Origin: Pseudomonas urmiensis
GTDB lineage: Bacteria; Pseudomonadota; Gammaproteobacteria; Pseudomonadales; Pseudomonadaceae
DNA: 64,000 nt
Direction: 5' to 3'
Assembly (NCBI RefSeq): GCF_014268815.2
Contig: NZ_JABWRE020000001.1
Coordinates: 4,469,001 to 4,533,000, forward strand
Shown one piece after another: positions 22,266 to 33,794 of the stretch. Below the pieces are notes generated by a model. That model saw only the letters and a list, made by a program, of their open reading frames with translations. It was not told the origin of the DNA and made no database searches. Within the stretch, counting starts at the first letter, position 1. Every line of letters starts with the position of its first letter. The translations under genes were made by a program, and so were the position numbers.

Positions 22266-23540
22266 ATGAGCTACGTTATCGACCGACGCCTGAACGGCAA
22301 GAACAAGAGCACGGTCAACCGCCAGCGCTTTTTGCGCCGGTACCGTGACCACATCAAAAAGGCCGTCGAAGAGGCCGTAAGTCGCCGCTCCATCATGGAC
22401 ATGGAACACGGCGAACAGATCAGCATTCCCGGCCGCGATATAGACGAGCCGGTGTTGCACCATGGTCGCGGCGGTAAGCAGACCATCGTTCACCCAGGCA
22501 ACAAGGAATTCACCGCCGGCGAACACATCGCCCGCCCTCAAGGTGGCGCGGGCGGCGGAGGTGGCCGTGGCAAGGCCGGTAATTCCGGCGAGGGCATGGA
22601 CGACTTCGTTTTCCAGATCACCCAGGAAGAATTCCTCGAATTCATGTTCGAAGACCTGGAGCTGCCCAACCTGGTCAAGCGTCACCTGGCCGGCACCGAC
22701 ACCTTCAAGACCGTGCGCGCCGGGATTGCCAACGAAGGCAACCCTTCGCGCATCAATATCATCCGCACCCTGCGCTCGGCCCATGCCCGGCGCATCGCGC
22801 TGACCGGCAGTAGCCGCGCACTGCTGCGCGAGGCCAAGGCCGAGCTGGCACGGCTGAAGGTCGAAGAGCCTGATAATTTCACCGACATTCAAGCCGTAGA
22901 GGCCGAGATCGAGCGCCTCAGCGCCCGCATCAACCGCCTGCCGTTCCTCGACACCTTCGACCTCAAGTACAACCTGTTGGTCAAACAACCCAATCCCAGC
23001 TCCAAGGCGGTGATGTTCTGCCTGATGGACGTGTCCGGCTCGATGACCCAAGCCACCAAGGACATTGCCAAGCGCTTCTTCATCCTCTTGTACCTGTTCC
23101 TCAAGCGCAATTACGACCGCATCGAAGTGGTGTTCATTCGCCACCACACCAGCGCCCGCGAGGTCGACGAGGAGGAATTCTTCTATTCCCGCGAGACCGG
23201 CGGCACCATCGTCTCCAGCGCGCTGAAATTGATGCAGGAGATCATGGCCGAGCGCTACCCGACCAACGATTGGAACATCTACGCGGCGCAAGCATCGGAC
23301 GGTGATAACTGGAACGACGACTCACCGATCTGCCGCGAGATCCTCTCCAAACAGATCATGCCGCATGTGCAGTACTACACTTACGTGGAGATTACCCCAC
23401 GCGAACACCAAGCGCTGTGGTACGAGTACGAGCGCATCGGCGAGTCTTTCCCTGACACCTTCGCCCAGCAGCAGTTGGTTTCGGCCGGCGATATCTATCC
23501 GGTCTTCCGTGAACTCTTCCAGCGCAGGTTAGCCACATGA
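22266..23540 (+). CDS. yeaH: DUF444 / VWA-domain protein YeaH
   Basis: 424 residues from ATG 22266 ([15 protein letters not shown]), preceded by GGAGAG; the frame opens 33 bases earlier without support. A basic N terminus is followed by a glycine-rich linker ([13 protein letters not shown]) and, in the C-terminal half, a von Willebrand A fold with the MIDAS motif MDVSGSMT. Partner of the PrkA kinase in the yeaGH operon of enterobacteria; biochemical role unknown. Its stop overlaps the spoVR start (ATGA). Confidence 0.93.
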   Translation: MSYVIDRRLNGKNKSTVNRQRFLRRYRDHIKKAVEEAVSRRSIMDMEHGEQISIPGRDIDEPVLHHGRGGKQTIVHPGNKEFTAGEHIARPQGGAGGGGGRGKAGNSGEGMDDFVFQITQEEFLEFMFEDLELPNLVKRHLAGTDTFKTVRAGIANEGNPSRINIIRTLRSAHARRIALTGSSRALLREAKAELARLKVEEPDNFTDIQAVEAEIERLSARINRLPFLDTFDLKYNLLVKQPNPSSKAVMFCLMDVSGSMTQATKDIAKRFFILLYLFLKRNYDRIEVVFIRHHTSAREVDEEEFFYSRETGGTIVSSALKLMQEIMAERYPTNDWNIYAAQASDGDNWNDDSPICREILSKQIMPHVQYYTYVEITPREHQALWYEYERIGESFPDTFAQQQLVSAGDIYPVFRELFQRRLAT

Positions 23541-25105
23541 CCGCCAGAGCACAGAGACGCCAACCCATATCCACCGGGTCCGAGTGGACGTTCGACCTGA
23601 TCCAGACCTACGATCGGGAAATCAGCCGGCTGGCCGAGCGTTACGCGCTGGACACCTACCCCAACCAGATCGAAGTGATTACCGCCGAGCAGATGATGGA
23701 TGCCTACGCCTCCGTCGGCATGCCATTGGGTTATCACCACTGGTCCTACGGCAAGCAGTTCCTCAGTACCGAAAAGTCCTATAGCCGCGGCCAGATGGGC
23801 CTGGCCTACGAGATCGTGATCAACTCCGATCCGTGCATCGCCTACCTGATGGAAGAGAACACCATGTGCATGCAGGCACTGGTGATTGCCCATGCCTGCT
23901 ATGGCCACAACAGTTTCTTCAAGGGCAACTACCTGTTCCGCACCTGGACTGACGCCAGTTCGATCATCGACTACCTGGTGTTCGCCAAGCAGTACATTGC
24001 CCAGTGCGAAGAGCGCCACGGTATCGATGCCGTGGAAGACCTGATCGACTCTTGCCATGCCCTGATGAATTACGGCGTAGACCGCTACAAGCGGCCTTAC
24101 CCGATTTCCGCCGAAGAGGAACGGCGCCGGCAGAAAGAGCGTGAAGAACACCTGCAGAAACAGATCAACGACCTGTGGCGAACCATCCCCAAAGGGGCGG
24201 AGAAGGGCAGCGACCGCGACGATGCGCGCTTCCCCGCCGAACCACAGGAGAACATCCTCTACTTCATTGAAAAACACGCTCCGCTGCTCGAGCCCTGGCA
24301 GCGCGAGGTAGTGCGCATCGTGCGCAAGATCGCCCAATACTTCTATCCACAGCGCCAGACCCAGGTGATGAACGAAGGCTGGGCCACCTTCTGGCACTAC
24401 ACGCTGATGAACGACCTCTACGACGAGGGCCTGGTAACCGAAGGCTTCATGATGGAGTTCCTCCAGTCGCATACCAGCGTGGTGTTCCAACCCGGCTTCG
24501 ACAGCCCGTACTACAGCGGCATCAACCCCTATGCCCTGGGCTTTGCCATGTACACTGACATTCGCCGCATCTGCGAACATCCAACCGAGGAAGATCGCCG
24601 CTGGTTCCCCGACATTGCCGGCAGTGATTGGCTTTCTACCATCAAGTTCGCCATGAGCAGCTTCAAGGACGAGAGCTTCATCCTGCAGTACCTGTCACCC
24701 AAGGTGATCCGCGATCTGAAGCTGTTCAGCATCCTCGATGACGATCAGCGCGACGACTTGCTGGTGCCTGCGATTCACGACGAATCCGGTTATCGGGTCA
24801 TCCGCGAACAGCTGGCTGCGCAATACAATTTGGGCAACCGCGAACCTAACGTGCAGATCTGGAGCATCGACCGCCGAGGCGACCGCTCGCTGACCCTGCG
24901 CCACCAGCAGCACAACCGCAAACCGCTGGGCGACTCCACCGACGAGGTGCTCAAGCACCTGCACCGTTTGTGGGGCTTCGACATCCACCTGGAAACCGTA
25001 CAGGGCGACCAGATCATGAAGACCCATCACATGCCGCCACGCGGCGAGCATGGCGAGGCCGGCGACTACGGACGCATGGACCTGGCCGTGGTTCATCACC
25101 TCTAG
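23537..25105 (+). CDS. SpoVR family protein (YcgB-like)
   Basis: 522 residues, overlapping yeaH by four bases. SpoVR proteins are widespread in Bacteria; in Bacillus one is needed for spore cortex formation, but in non-sporulating proteobacteria they form a stress module with PrkA and YeaH. Conserved features visible include [17 protein letters not shown] (histidine and glutamate residues suggestive of a metal site), [17 protein letters not shown] and many conserved aromatics. No membrane segment or signal peptide is apparent. Enzymatic activity is not established. Confidence 0.94.
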   Translation: MTARAQRRQPISTGSEWTFDLIQTYDREISRLAERYALDTYPNQIEVITAEQMMDAYASVGMPLGYHHWSYGKQFLSTEKSYSRGQMGLAYEIVINSDPCIAYLMEENTMCMQALVIAHACYGHNSFFKGNYLFRTWTDASSIIDYLVFAKQYIAQCEERHGIDAVEDLIDSCHALMNYGVDRYKRPYPISAEEERRRQKEREEHLQKQINDLWRTIPKGAEKGSDRDDARFPAEPQENILYFIEKHAPLLEPWQREVVRIVRKIAQYFYPQRQTQVMNEGWATFWHYTLMNDLYDEGLVTEGFMMEFLQSHTSVVFQPGFDSPYYSGINPYALGFAMYTDIRRICEHPTEEDRRWFPDIAGSDWLSTIKFAMSSFKDESFILQYLSPKVIRDLKLFSILDDDQRDDLLVPAIHDESGYRVIREQLAAQYNLGNREPNVQIWSIDRRGDRSLTLRHQQHNRKPLGDSTDEVLKHLHRLWGFDIHLETVQGDQIMKTHHMPPRGEHGEAGDYGRMDLAVVHHL

Positions 25106-25162
25106 CCAAGCCCCTCCCTTGCTGTCGACAGGTTATCCTGTGGGCAGCAAGGGAGATTTAAC

Positions 25163-26287
25163 ATGCAGATTTATAAAGTTGGCGGCGCGGTGCGTGACCG
25201 CCTGCTCGGGCGTCCTGTCAGCGATGTCGACTGGCTGGTGGTGGGTGCCACTGTTGAACAGATGCAAGCCTTGGGCTATCGCCCGGTCGGGGCCGACTTC
25301 CCGGTCTTCATTCATCCCAAGACTGGCGAGGAATATGCGCTGGCGCGCACCGAGCGCAAGAGCGGGCGTGGCTATGGCGGTTTTACCTTCCATGCCAGCC
25401 CTGAGGTCACCCTGGAACAAGACCTGATCCGCCGCGACCTGACCATCAATGCCATGGCCGAGGATGAGCACGGCAGCCTGTGCGATCCCTACCACGGCAA
25501 GACCGATCTGGATAAGCGCGTACTGCGCCACGTTTCCCCCGCGTTTGCAGAAGATCCCCTCAGGGTTCTGCGCGTCGCCCGCTTCGCCGCTCGCTATGCC
25601 CCGCTGGGTTTCAGGGTGGCTGAAGAAACCCTTGAGTTGATGCGACAGATCAGCGATTCGGGTGAATTGCAGGCTTTGACTGCCGAGCGCAGCTGGAAAG
25701 AGATCGAGCGCGCCTTGATGGAAGATCAGCCGCAGGTATTCATTCAGGTGCTGCGTGATTGTGCTGCGCTAAAACAGCTGATGCCCGAGCTAGATACCCT
25801 GTTGGATAGCGACCAGCGAACCTTGGCTGTGCTCGAACAGGCCGCCCTGCATCAGCAGCCCCTGCATGTGCGCTGGGCGTGTTTGACGCATGACCTGGGT
25901 GGAGCGATCAAAGCCATCAACCAACGCTTCAAAGCGCCGCGAGAATGCCAGGAGCTGGCCTTGCTCGTGGGTGAATGCCACGGCTATTGCCAACAGGACT
26001 ACACGCTCAGCGCATCGAAGCTACTGGAGTTGCTGCAGAAGTTTGATGTGTATCGAAGGCCGCAGCGCTTCGAAGACTATATCGCGGCGTGCGAGATGAT
26101 TGCTCGTGGGCGGCAACAGCTGCAGGAACAAGGTTATCCACAGGGCGCCTACCTACGTGCAGCAGCGCAAGAAGCCAAGGCGGTGGATGTGAAAAGTTTG
26201 GTGGAACGAGGCCTGACCGGGCAGGCGTTAGGCGAGGCGCTCAAGGCTGAGCGGCTGGCGGCGCTAGAGCGCTTGACCCAGGCTTGA
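25163..26287 (+). CDS. cca: CCA-adding tRNA nucleotidyltransferase, short C-terminal region
   Basis: 374 residues against about 410 for E. coli Cca. Class II motifs are present: [20 protein letters not shown] (nucleotidyltransferase, with the DxD pair), the [10 protein letters not shown] segment, and [16 protein letters not shown]. It adds or repairs the 3'-CCA of tRNAs. The C-terminal HD phosphohydrolase region is reduced: CLTHDLGG is recognisable but the usual histidine-rich HGxHE-type continuation is missing, so the phosphatase/phosphodiesterase activities of the enterobacterial enzyme may be absent. The ATG is preceded by GGGAG. Single gene; an inverted REP pair follows. Confidence 0.92.
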   Translation: MQIYKVGGAVRDRLLGRPVSDVDWLVVGATVEQMQALGYRPVGADFPVFIHPKTGEEYALARTERKSGRGYGGFTFHASPEVTLEQDLIRRDLTINAMAEDEHGSLCDPYHGKTDLDKRVLRHVSPAFAEDPLRVLRVARFAARYAPLGFRVAEETLELMRQISDSGELQALTAERSWKEIERALMEDQPQVFIQVLRDCAALKQLMPELDTLLDSDQRTLAVLEQAALHQQPLHVRWACLTHDLGGAIKAINQRFKAPRECQELALLVGECHGYCQQDYTLSASKLLELLQKFDVYRRPQRFEDYIAACEMIARGRQQLQEQGYPQGAYLRAAAQEAKAVDVKSLVERGLTGQALGEALKAERLAALERLTQA

Positions 26288-26294
26288 GAATGCA

Positions 26295-26448
26295 ATCGCG
26301 GGGCAAGCCCGATCCCACGCCGCCCCCTCCAACGCCAACTTATCGCTGAAGCATACGCAGGAAGCGCCCGCGCTAGTGTCATCGCTGAAGCATAAGCAGG
26401 AAGCGGCTGCGCAGGAGCAACTACGTGGGAGCGGGCTTGCCCCGCGAT
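26295..26448. repeat. Separated REP pair enclosing a 25-base tandem direct repeat
   Basis: Outward REP halves at 26295-26319 and 26424-26448 enclose two direct copies of a 25-base unit (ATCGCTGAAGCATACGCAGG and five more bases) at 26342-26366 and 26381-26405, differing at one position. The interval lies between the convergent cca and folK genes and holds no credible gene. Confidence 0.85.
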
Positions 26449-26484
26449 AGCGCCAGTACAAGCCCAGAACAACTCCAGCTCAGC

Positions 26485-26994
26485 TCACGGACGGGTCAGC
26501 TGCAACCCACGCCATTCAAACGGCACTGGCGCCAATACCTGGTCGATGCTCGCCTCCTGCCACAGCTGCGCCATGCGCTTGCCCGCCCCCGGATGCAGCA
26601 ATGTCGGCGCGATCAGCGACAACGGCCACAGCACGAACGCATTCTTCAGAATCTCCGCCCGCGGCAATACCAGGCCATCGAATGTGCCATGCAGATCGTC
26701 ATACATCAGCACATCGATATCCAACGGCAAGCCCTTGCGATCCGGCGCATAGCGGCCATTTTCCGCCTCGATGAACTTGAGCCGGCGATCCAGCTCCAGC
26801 AGCGGCAGGTCAGTTTGGCCAGTCACCACCAGGTTGAAGAACGGGCCGCTCTTGATCCCGACTGCCTGGCTTTCGAATACCGGCGAGCAGCGCATGTCAC
26901 GCAGAAAGCCCGCCAAGGCATCGAGCCCAGCGCACAGGTGCTTCTCACGCTCGATGTTACTGCCCAGCCCTAGGTAAACCGTGCTCACAGACAT
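26485..26994 (-). CDS. folK: 2-amino-4-hydroxy-6-hydroxymethyldihydropteridine diphosphokinase
   Basis: 169 residues. Transfers pyrophosphate from ATP to 6-hydroxymethyl-7,8-dihydropterin in folate synthesis. The N terminus YLGLGSNI, the central pterin/ATP-binding stretch RKGLPLDIDVLMYDD and the LVLPRAEILKNAFVL segment identify the HPPK family. It overlaps the 3' end of folB by about 10 bases, so the two consecutive folate-pathway steps are co-expressed. Confidence 0.94.
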   Translation of the reverse strand: MSVSTVYLGLGSNIEREKHLCAGLDALAGFLRDMRCSPVFESQAVGIKSGPFFNLVVTGQTDLPLLELDRRLKFIEAENGRYAPDRKGLPLDIDVLMYDDLHGTFDGLVLPRAEILKNAFVLWPLSLIAPTLLHPGAGKRMAQLWQEASIDQVLAPVPFEWRGLQLTRP

Positions 26995-27341
26995 CCGCGC
27001 TCGATCTCCACGCCAACACCGCCACGGGCTGCCGGGACGGCGCCCGGCTTGGTCAGCTTCAGTCGCACCCAGGGAATGTGGAACTCGTCCATCAGCACCG
27101 CGACCAGCCGCTCGGCGAAGGTCTCGACCAACTCGAAGCGCGCCTGCTCGGCAAACGCCTGAACCCGCGCCGACACACTGGCGTAGTCCAGCGCCAGGCT
27201 CAGGTCGTCACCGGCCGCGGCTGGGCGGTTATCCCAGGCGAAGCTCAAGTCCAGGCGCAGGCACTGGCGAATATCCCGTTCCCAGTCATAAGCACCGATT
27301 ACGGTATCGACTTCCAGGCCTTCGATGAACACTCTGTCCAA
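26985..27341 (-). CDS. folB: Dihydroneopterin aldolase
   Basis: 118 residues from a TTG at 27341, giving the family N terminus (M)[29 protein letters not shown] is well placed upstream. A GTG at 27365 would add eight residues (MSCCGEKC) not seen in the family as I know it. FolB cleaves 7,8-dihydroneopterin to 6-hydroxymethyldihydropterin, the substrate of FolK encoded just downstream. Catalytic tyrosine and glutamate ([12 protein letters not shown]) and lysine (LTKPGAV) are in place. Divergent from plsY. Confidence 0.9.
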   Translation of the reverse strand: MDRVFIEGLEVDTVIGAYDWERDIRQCLRLDLSFAWDNRPAAAGDDLSLALDYASVSARVQAFAEQARFELVETFAERLVAVLMDEFHIPWVRLKLTKPGAVPAARGGVGVEIERGCL

Positions 27342-27415
27342 GCACTTCTCTCCACAGCACGACAAGGGCGACTGGCGCCGTTAGAATCAGGGCGTCCTCG
27401 CCCGGAATAGTTAGC

Positions 27416-27985
27416 ATGTTTTGGTTATTGGCGCTGCTCGCCTACCTGCTCGGCTCTCTGTCCTTCGCCATCGTCCTGAGCCGCCTCAGCGGCAGCCCCG
27501 ACCCTCGCTCAAGCGGTTCGGGCAATGCCGGGGCGACCAACATGCTGCGTTTGGCAGGTCGCAAAATGGCGATCCTGACCCTCCTGGGCGACCTGTGCAA
27601 GGGCATGTTGCCAGTACTGCTGGCCGACCTGGCCGGTTTGGGCTTGCAACAGCAAGCCTGGATTGGCCTATGCGCGGTGATCGGCCACCTGTTTCCGGTG
27701 TACTTCCGCTTCAAGGGCGGTAAAGGCGTAGCAACGGCGGCCGGCATGCTCATGGCGCTGTACTTTCCTGCCGCCCTGCTGGCCATCGTCGCCTGGGGTC
27801 TGACCTTCTACCTGACCCGCACCAGCTCGCTCGCCGCGTTGATCGCCACCCCGCTGACCCTGCCACTGCTGGCCTGGCGCGAGCCGGAAGCACTGCTGCC
27901 CATGACCGTACTCACGATACTGATCGTCTGGCGTCATCGCAGCAATCTACGCGACCTGTTCGCCGGACGCGAACGACATTTCTGA
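27416..27985 (+). CDS. plsY: Glycerol-3-phosphate acyltransferase PlsY
   Basis: 189 residues with five or so membrane helices. PlsY acylates glycerol 3-phosphate from acyl-phosphate, the first step of phospholipid synthesis, at the inner membrane. The three cytoplasmic motifs are visible: [11 protein letters not shown], the KGGKGVATA loop and the C-terminal [10 protein letters not shown]. Divergent from folB and convergent with tsaD; it probably has its own promoter. Confidence 0.95.
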   Translation: MFWLLALLAYLLGSLSFAIVLSRLSGSPDPRSSGSGNAGATNMLRLAGRKMAILTLLGDLCKGMLPVLLADLAGLGLQQQAWIGLCAVIGHLFPVYFRFKGGKGVATAAGMLMALYFPAALLAIVAWGLTFYLTRTSSLAALIATPLTLPLLAWREPEALLPMTVLTILIVWRHRSNLRDLFAGRERHF

Positions 27986-28011
27986 GCCATGCGCGTGAGC
28001 GGCATCGAGCT

Positions 28012-29037
28012 TCAAACCGGCGGCAACTGCTCCATCGGCCAGCGTGCCTGAACACTGATGGCCAGATCCTGTTTCTGTCCGGCCAACAGCCGCTGGCAAC
28101 CCGCGTAGGCGATCATCGCACCGTTATCGGTGCAGAACCTGGGGCGCGCGTAGTAGACGTTGCCCTTGATGCCGGCAAGCATGCTTTCCAGCGATTCGCG
28201 CAGCGCCTTGTTGGCACTCACGCCACCGGCGATGACCAGGCGCTTGAGGCCAGTCTGCTTGAGCGCACGCTTGCACTTGATGGTCAGAGTCTCAACCACC
28301 GCCTGCTGGAACGCCAGGGATACGTCGCAACGGGTTTGCTCGTTGTCGTCTCCAGCATCGCGGCACTTCTGCCAGGTATTGAGGGCGAAGGTCTTCAGGC
28401 CACTGAAGCTGAATTCAAGGCCAGGGCGATCAGTCATCGGCCGTGGGAAGACAAAGCGTCCAGGCACGCCCTGCTCGGCCAGCCGAGCGATTTCCGGGCC
28501 GCCTGGATAATTCAGGCCAATCAGCTTGGCGGTCTTGTCGAACGCCTCGCCTGCCGCGTCGTCCAGGCTCTCCCCCAGCAGTTGGTACTGGCCGATGCCA
28601 TCGACCCGCACCAGCTGGGTGTGACCACCGGACACCAACAAAGCGACGAACGGAAACTCCGGTGGCTGCTCTTCGAGCATCGGCGCCAGCAGATGGCCTT
28701 CCATATGGTGCACGCCGATCGCCGGGATATCCCAGGCAAACGCCATGGCCTGGGCGCAGGAAGCGCCCACCAGCAAGGCGCCGACCAGCCCAGGGCCTGC
28801 GGTGTAGGCGATGGCATCGATCTCGGTGGCGACTGCCCCGGCTTCGTCCAGCACCTGGCGGATCAACGGCAACATACGCTTGACGTGATCACGCGAGGCG
28901 AGCTCGGGCACAACGCCGCCATAGGCGCGGTGCAGGTCGATCTGGCTGAACAGCGCATCGGCCAGCAGGCCGCGTTCACTGTCGTATAATGCGACGCCAG
29001 TTTCGTCGCAGGATGTTTCCAATCCCAGTACTAGCAT
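28012..29037 (-). CDS. tsaD: tRNA threonylcarbamoyltransferase catalytic subunit TsaD
   Basis: 341 residues. With TsaB, TsaC and TsaE it installs N6-threonylcarbamoyladenosine at A37 of ANN-decoding tRNAs. The N terminus [16 protein letters not shown], the metal-binding HHMEGH and the late NGAMIAYAG are diagnostic. It is divergent from the rpsU-dnaG-rpoD operon, a classical arrangement. The older label O-sialoglycoprotein endopeptidase (gcp) is obsolete. Confidence 0.96.
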   Translation of the reverse strand: MLVLGLETSCDETGVALYDSERGLLADALFSQIDLHRAYGGVVPELASRDHVKRMLPLIRQVLDEAGAVATEIDAIAYTAGPGLVGALLVGASCAQAMAFAWDIPAIGVHHMEGHLLAPMLEEQPPEFPFVALLVSGGHTQLVRVDGIGQYQLLGESLDDAAGEAFDKTAKLIGLNYPGGPEIARLAEQGVPGRFVFPRPMTDRPGLEFSFSGLKTFALNTWQKCRDAGDDNEQTRCDVSLAFQQAVVETLTIKCKRALKQTGLKRLVIAGGVSANKALRESLESMLAGIKGNVYYARPRFCTDNGAMIAYAGCQRLLAGQKQDLAISVQARWPMEQLPPV

Positions 29038-29124
29038 GGGTCCGTGCCTTGTGGAGGCTGAATTCGAAGGCGCGCATGATAGTCCCCGTGCCCAGTGCCG
29101 ACCAGCGGTTTTCGATCAGAGGCT

Positions 29125-29153
29125 TTGCATTCCGGCTAGCTAAGCGTTAACAT
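29125..29153 (+). promoter_or_regulatory. Sigma-70 promoter of the rpsU-dnaG-rpoD operon
   Basis: TTGCAT (29125-29130) and TAACAT (29148-29153) are separated by exactly 17 bases, about 90 bases upstream of rpsU. This leaves a 5' leader of around 80 nucleotides. It is the best promoter match in the tsaD-rpsU divergent interval. Confidence 0.65.
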
Positions 29154-29241
29154 CCGCAACCCTTGAAAACCGACGTTCTCCAGCGCATCTTTGTTTTGTC
29201 AGGAGTACGTCTACCCCGGTAACGAATGAAGGTAGCCCTGG

Positions 29242-29457
29242 ATGCCAGCCGTCAAAGTAAAAGAGAACGAACCCTTCGACGTAGCTCTGCGTCGTTTCAA
29301 GCGCTCCTGCGAAAAAGCCGGTGTACTGGCTGAAGTGCGTAGCCGCGAGTTTTACGAGAAGCCGACTTCCGAGCGTAAGCGCAAGGCTGCAGCCGCAGTT
29401 AAGCGTCACGCTAAGAAAGTCCAGCGCGAACAGCGCCGCGCCGTTCGTCTGTACTAA
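29242..29457 (+). CDS. rpsU: 30S ribosomal protein bS21
   Basis: 71 residues, highly basic, starting [20 protein letters not shown] and ending in a lysine/arginine-rich tail. Small-subunit protein implicated in initiation. First gene of the macromolecular synthesis operon rpsU-dnaG-rpoD that couples ribosome, primase and housekeeping sigma factor production. Its stop codon lies in the loop of a perfect 8-bp hairpin. Confidence 0.97.
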
Positions 29458-29515
29458 TACAGACGTTCAACGCAAAGCTTCTGCCCTGCCCGGCTAACCG
29501 CCGGGCCGATGGCAG
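29446..29515 (+). promoter_or_regulatory. Two hairpins between rpsU and dnaG (attenuator/processing region)
   Basis: The first hairpin (29446-29465) is CGTCTGTA-CTAA-TACAGACG, perfectly paired, and its loop contains the rpsU stop codon TAA. The second (29481-29515) pairs CTGCC with GGCAG outside and CCCGGC with GCCGGG inside and is followed by a weak T-rich stretch. In E. coli a terminator and processing site lie between these genes and lower dnaG expression relative to rpsU; these structures are well placed for that role. The rest of the 289-base rpsU-dnaG interval shows no gene. Confidence 0.6.
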
Positions 29516-29746
29516 CGGTTGTTTCAAACCTTAGGCGTCAGCTTGAGGCGCTCTCTGCGACTTGCAGTAGAGCAAGCTGCTTTAACACGTCAGAGCTGGT
29601 CCTAGACCAGTCGTGCCGTCCCTGTCTGGCGAGCCCTTGTGGCTGGCGACGAGCACACCTCCCTCGCTTTTCCCGTACCGCTGCACTCTCTCCCGCATAC
29701 TTGCGTTAGCGATTAGACTTGCCAGTTGCCAGATGACGAGACTGTT

Positions 29747-31738
29747 ATGGCCGGGCTGATTCCCCAGACTTTCATTGACGACCTTCTCAACCGCACCGAC
29801 ATCGTCGACGTGGTGAGTTCGCGCGTCCAACTGAAAAAGACCGGCAAGAACTACTCCGCCTGCTGCCCGTTCCATAAGGAAAAGACGCCCTCCTTCACCG
29901 TCAGCCCCGACAAGCAGTTCTACTACTGCTTTGGCTGCGGCGCCGGCGGCAACGCGTTGGGCTTCGTCATGGACCACGACAACCTGGATTTCCCCCAGGC
30001 AGTCGAGGAACTGGCCCGCGGCGCGGGCATGGAAGTGCCGCGCGAAGAAGGCCGGCGTGGGCACAAGCCACGCCAGCCGACCGATTCGCCCCTTTATCCG
30101 CTGCTGGAAGCCGCTGCCGAGTTCTACCGTCAGGCACTGCGCAGCCATCAGACCCGCAAGGCAGCGGTGGATTACCTCAAAGGCCGCGGCCTTTCAGGTG
30201 AGATTGCCCGCGACTTCGGCCTGGGTTTCGCCCCGCCAGGTTGGGACAACCTGATGAAGCACCTGGGCGCCGACAGCTTGCAGCAAAAGGTGATGATCGA
30301 CGCCGGCTTGCTGATCGAGAACGCCGAGAGCGGCAAGCGCTACGACCGCTTCCGCGACCGGGTGATGTTCCCGATCCGCGACAGCCGCGGCCGCGTGATC
30401 GCCTTCGGCGGTCGGGTGCTGGGCGACGACAAGCCCAAGTACCTGAACTCGCCGGAAACCCCGGTGTTCCACAAGGGCCAGGAGCTGTACGGCCTGTTCG
30501 AGGCACGCAAGCACAACCGCAGCCTCGATGAGATCATCGTCGTCGAAGGCTATATGGACGTCATCGCCCTGGCCCAGCAAGGCTTGCGCAACGCGGTGGC
30601 GACACTAGGCACGGCGACCAGCGAAGAACACCTCAAGCGACTGTTCCGGGTGGTGCCGAGCGTGCTGTTCTGTTTTGACGGCGACCAGGCTGGGCGCAAG
30701 GCGGCCTGGCGCGCCCTGGAGTCGACCCTGTCGAGCCTCCAGGACGGGCGCCGTGCACGCTTCCTGTTCCTGCCCGAGGGGGAAGACCCAGACACCCTGG
30801 TACGCGCCGAAGGCACTGACGCCTTCCAGGCCCGCATCAACCAGCACGCGCAACCGCTGGCCGACTACTTCTTCGAGCAATTGAGCAACGAAGCCGACCC
30901 GCGTTCGCTCGAAGGCAAGGCGCACATGGCCACTCTGGCCGCGCCGTTGATCGAAAAAATCCCCGGCGCCAACCTGCGCCAGCTGATGCGCAATCGCCTG
31001 CGGGAAATCACCGGGCTCGATCCGCAGCAGATGGAGCAATTGGCACAAAGCGCACCAGCGCCCAGCGTGCCGGACTACGACCCTGGCTACGACTACGACG
31101 CCATGGCCAGCTACACCCCGGACTACGGCGATCAGCATCAGCCCGACTATGGCGTAGCTCATCAAAGCCATCAGGAACAGCGGCCATGGACGCCCAAACA
31201 GGGCACCGGCAAGAAACAGTGGGACAACAAACCCTGGGACAAGAAGGGTGGCAAACCCTGGCAACGCGACGGCCAACGCGACGCGCCGCCACGGGTGCCG
31301 GCACCGGTCGAACCGCCGATGTTATCGGCCCTGCGCACGCTACTGCACTACCCGCTGCTGGCCGGCAAAGTGGAAGACGCCAGCCATTTCGCCGACGAGG
31401 AACATGTTTACAACCAGTTGCTGGTGGCCCTGATCGAAGCCGCGCAGAAGAATCCTAAGCTAAGCTCAATGCAGCTGATTGCACGCTGGCACGGCACTGA
31501 CCAAGGCCGCCTGCTGCGCGCCTTGGCAGAAAAGGAATGGTTGATCGATGCCGACAACCTTGAACAACAGTTTTTCGACACCATTACTAGTTTATCCGCC
31601 CGCCAACGCGAGCGCAGCCTGGAACATCTGATGCGCAAAGCACGTCAAAGTGAGTTGAGCACAGAGGAAAAATCTCAGCTTTTAGCCCTGCTGAGCCGCA
31701 ATGTTCCCGCACAAAACCCGACCTCATCTGGCGCGTGA
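29747..31738 (+). CDS. dnaG: DNA primase
   Basis: 663 residues from ATG 29747 (MAGLIPQTFIDDLL); the frame extends 21 bases upstream. Synthesises RNA primers at the replication fork. The CHC2 zinc site is near residues 40-65 (CPFHKEKTPSF then CFGCGAGG), followed by the primase core and the TOPRIM segment with VVEGYMDVIAL and CFDGDQAG. A low-complexity linker (about 430-520) rich in Y, D, Q, W and K leads to the C-terminal DnaB-interacting helical domain. The linker is longer than in E. coli (581 residues in total there). Confidence 0.97.
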   Translation: MAGLIPQTFIDDLLNRTDIVDVVSSRVQLKKTGKNYSACCPFHKEKTPSFTVSPDKQFYYCFGCGAGGNALGFVMDHDNLDFPQAVEELARGAGMEVPREEGRRGHKPRQPTDSPLYPLLEAAAEFYRQALRSHQTRKAAVDYLKGRGLSGEIARDFGLGFAPPGWDNLMKHLGADSLQQKVMIDAGLLIENAESGKRYDRFRDRVMFPIRDSRGRVIAFGGRVLGDDKPKYLNSPETPVFHKGQELYGLFEARKHNRSLDEIIVVEGYMDVIALAQQGLRNAVATLGTATSEEHLKRLFRVVPSVLFCFDGDQAGRKAAWRALESTLSSLQDGRRARFLFLPEGEDPDTLVRAEGTDAFQARINQHAQPLADYFFEQLSNEADPRSLEGKAHMATLAAPLIEKIPGANLRQLMRNRLREITGLDPQQMEQLAQSAPAPSVPDYDPGYDYDAMASYTPDYGDQHQPDYGVAHQSHQEQRPWTPKQGTGKKQWDNKPWDKKGGKPWQRDGQRDAPPRVPAPVEPPMLSALRTLLHYPLLAGKVEDASHFADEEHVYNQLLVALIEAAQKNPKLSSMQLIARWHGTDQGRLLRALAEKEWLIDADNLEQQFFDTITSLSARQRERSLEHLMRKARQSELSTEEKSQLLALLSRNVPAQNPTSSGA

Positions 31739-31752
31739 GGTCCTAGCTCGGG

Positions 31753-31758
31753 TATAAT
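31753..31758 (+). promoter_or_regulatory. Consensus -10 element upstream of rpoD
   Basis: A perfect TATAAT lies 48 bases before the rpoD ATG in the 67-base dnaG-rpoD interval. No good -35 is visible at 16-18 bases upstream, so this may be an activator-dependent or weak internal promoter giving rpoD expression independent of rpsU-dnaG. Confidence 0.5.
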
Positions 31759-31805
31759 CCTCGGCTTGTTTTTTGCCCGCCAAGACCTTCAGTGGATAGG
31801 GTGTT

Positions 31806-33656
<1,851 letters not shown>

Positions 33657-33661
33657 TGACG

Positions 33662-33687
33662 AACCCCGGCCCAGGCCGGGGTTTTTC
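33662..33687 (+). terminator. Rho-independent terminator of rpoD
   Basis: AACCCCGGCC and GGCCGGGGTT pair across a short loop, followed by TTTTTCTT, starting six bases after the rpoD stop. A textbook intrinsic terminator closing the rpsU-dnaG-rpoD operon. Confidence 0.9.
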
Positions 33688-33794
33688 TTGGGTGCAACAC
33701 TGCAAGCGCGATCAAACTTAAATCACCTCCCCCGCCACTGCCCGCACGATGCCCGTCTACACTCGAATTCAGACCATCTGACCGAGAGGCAGCC

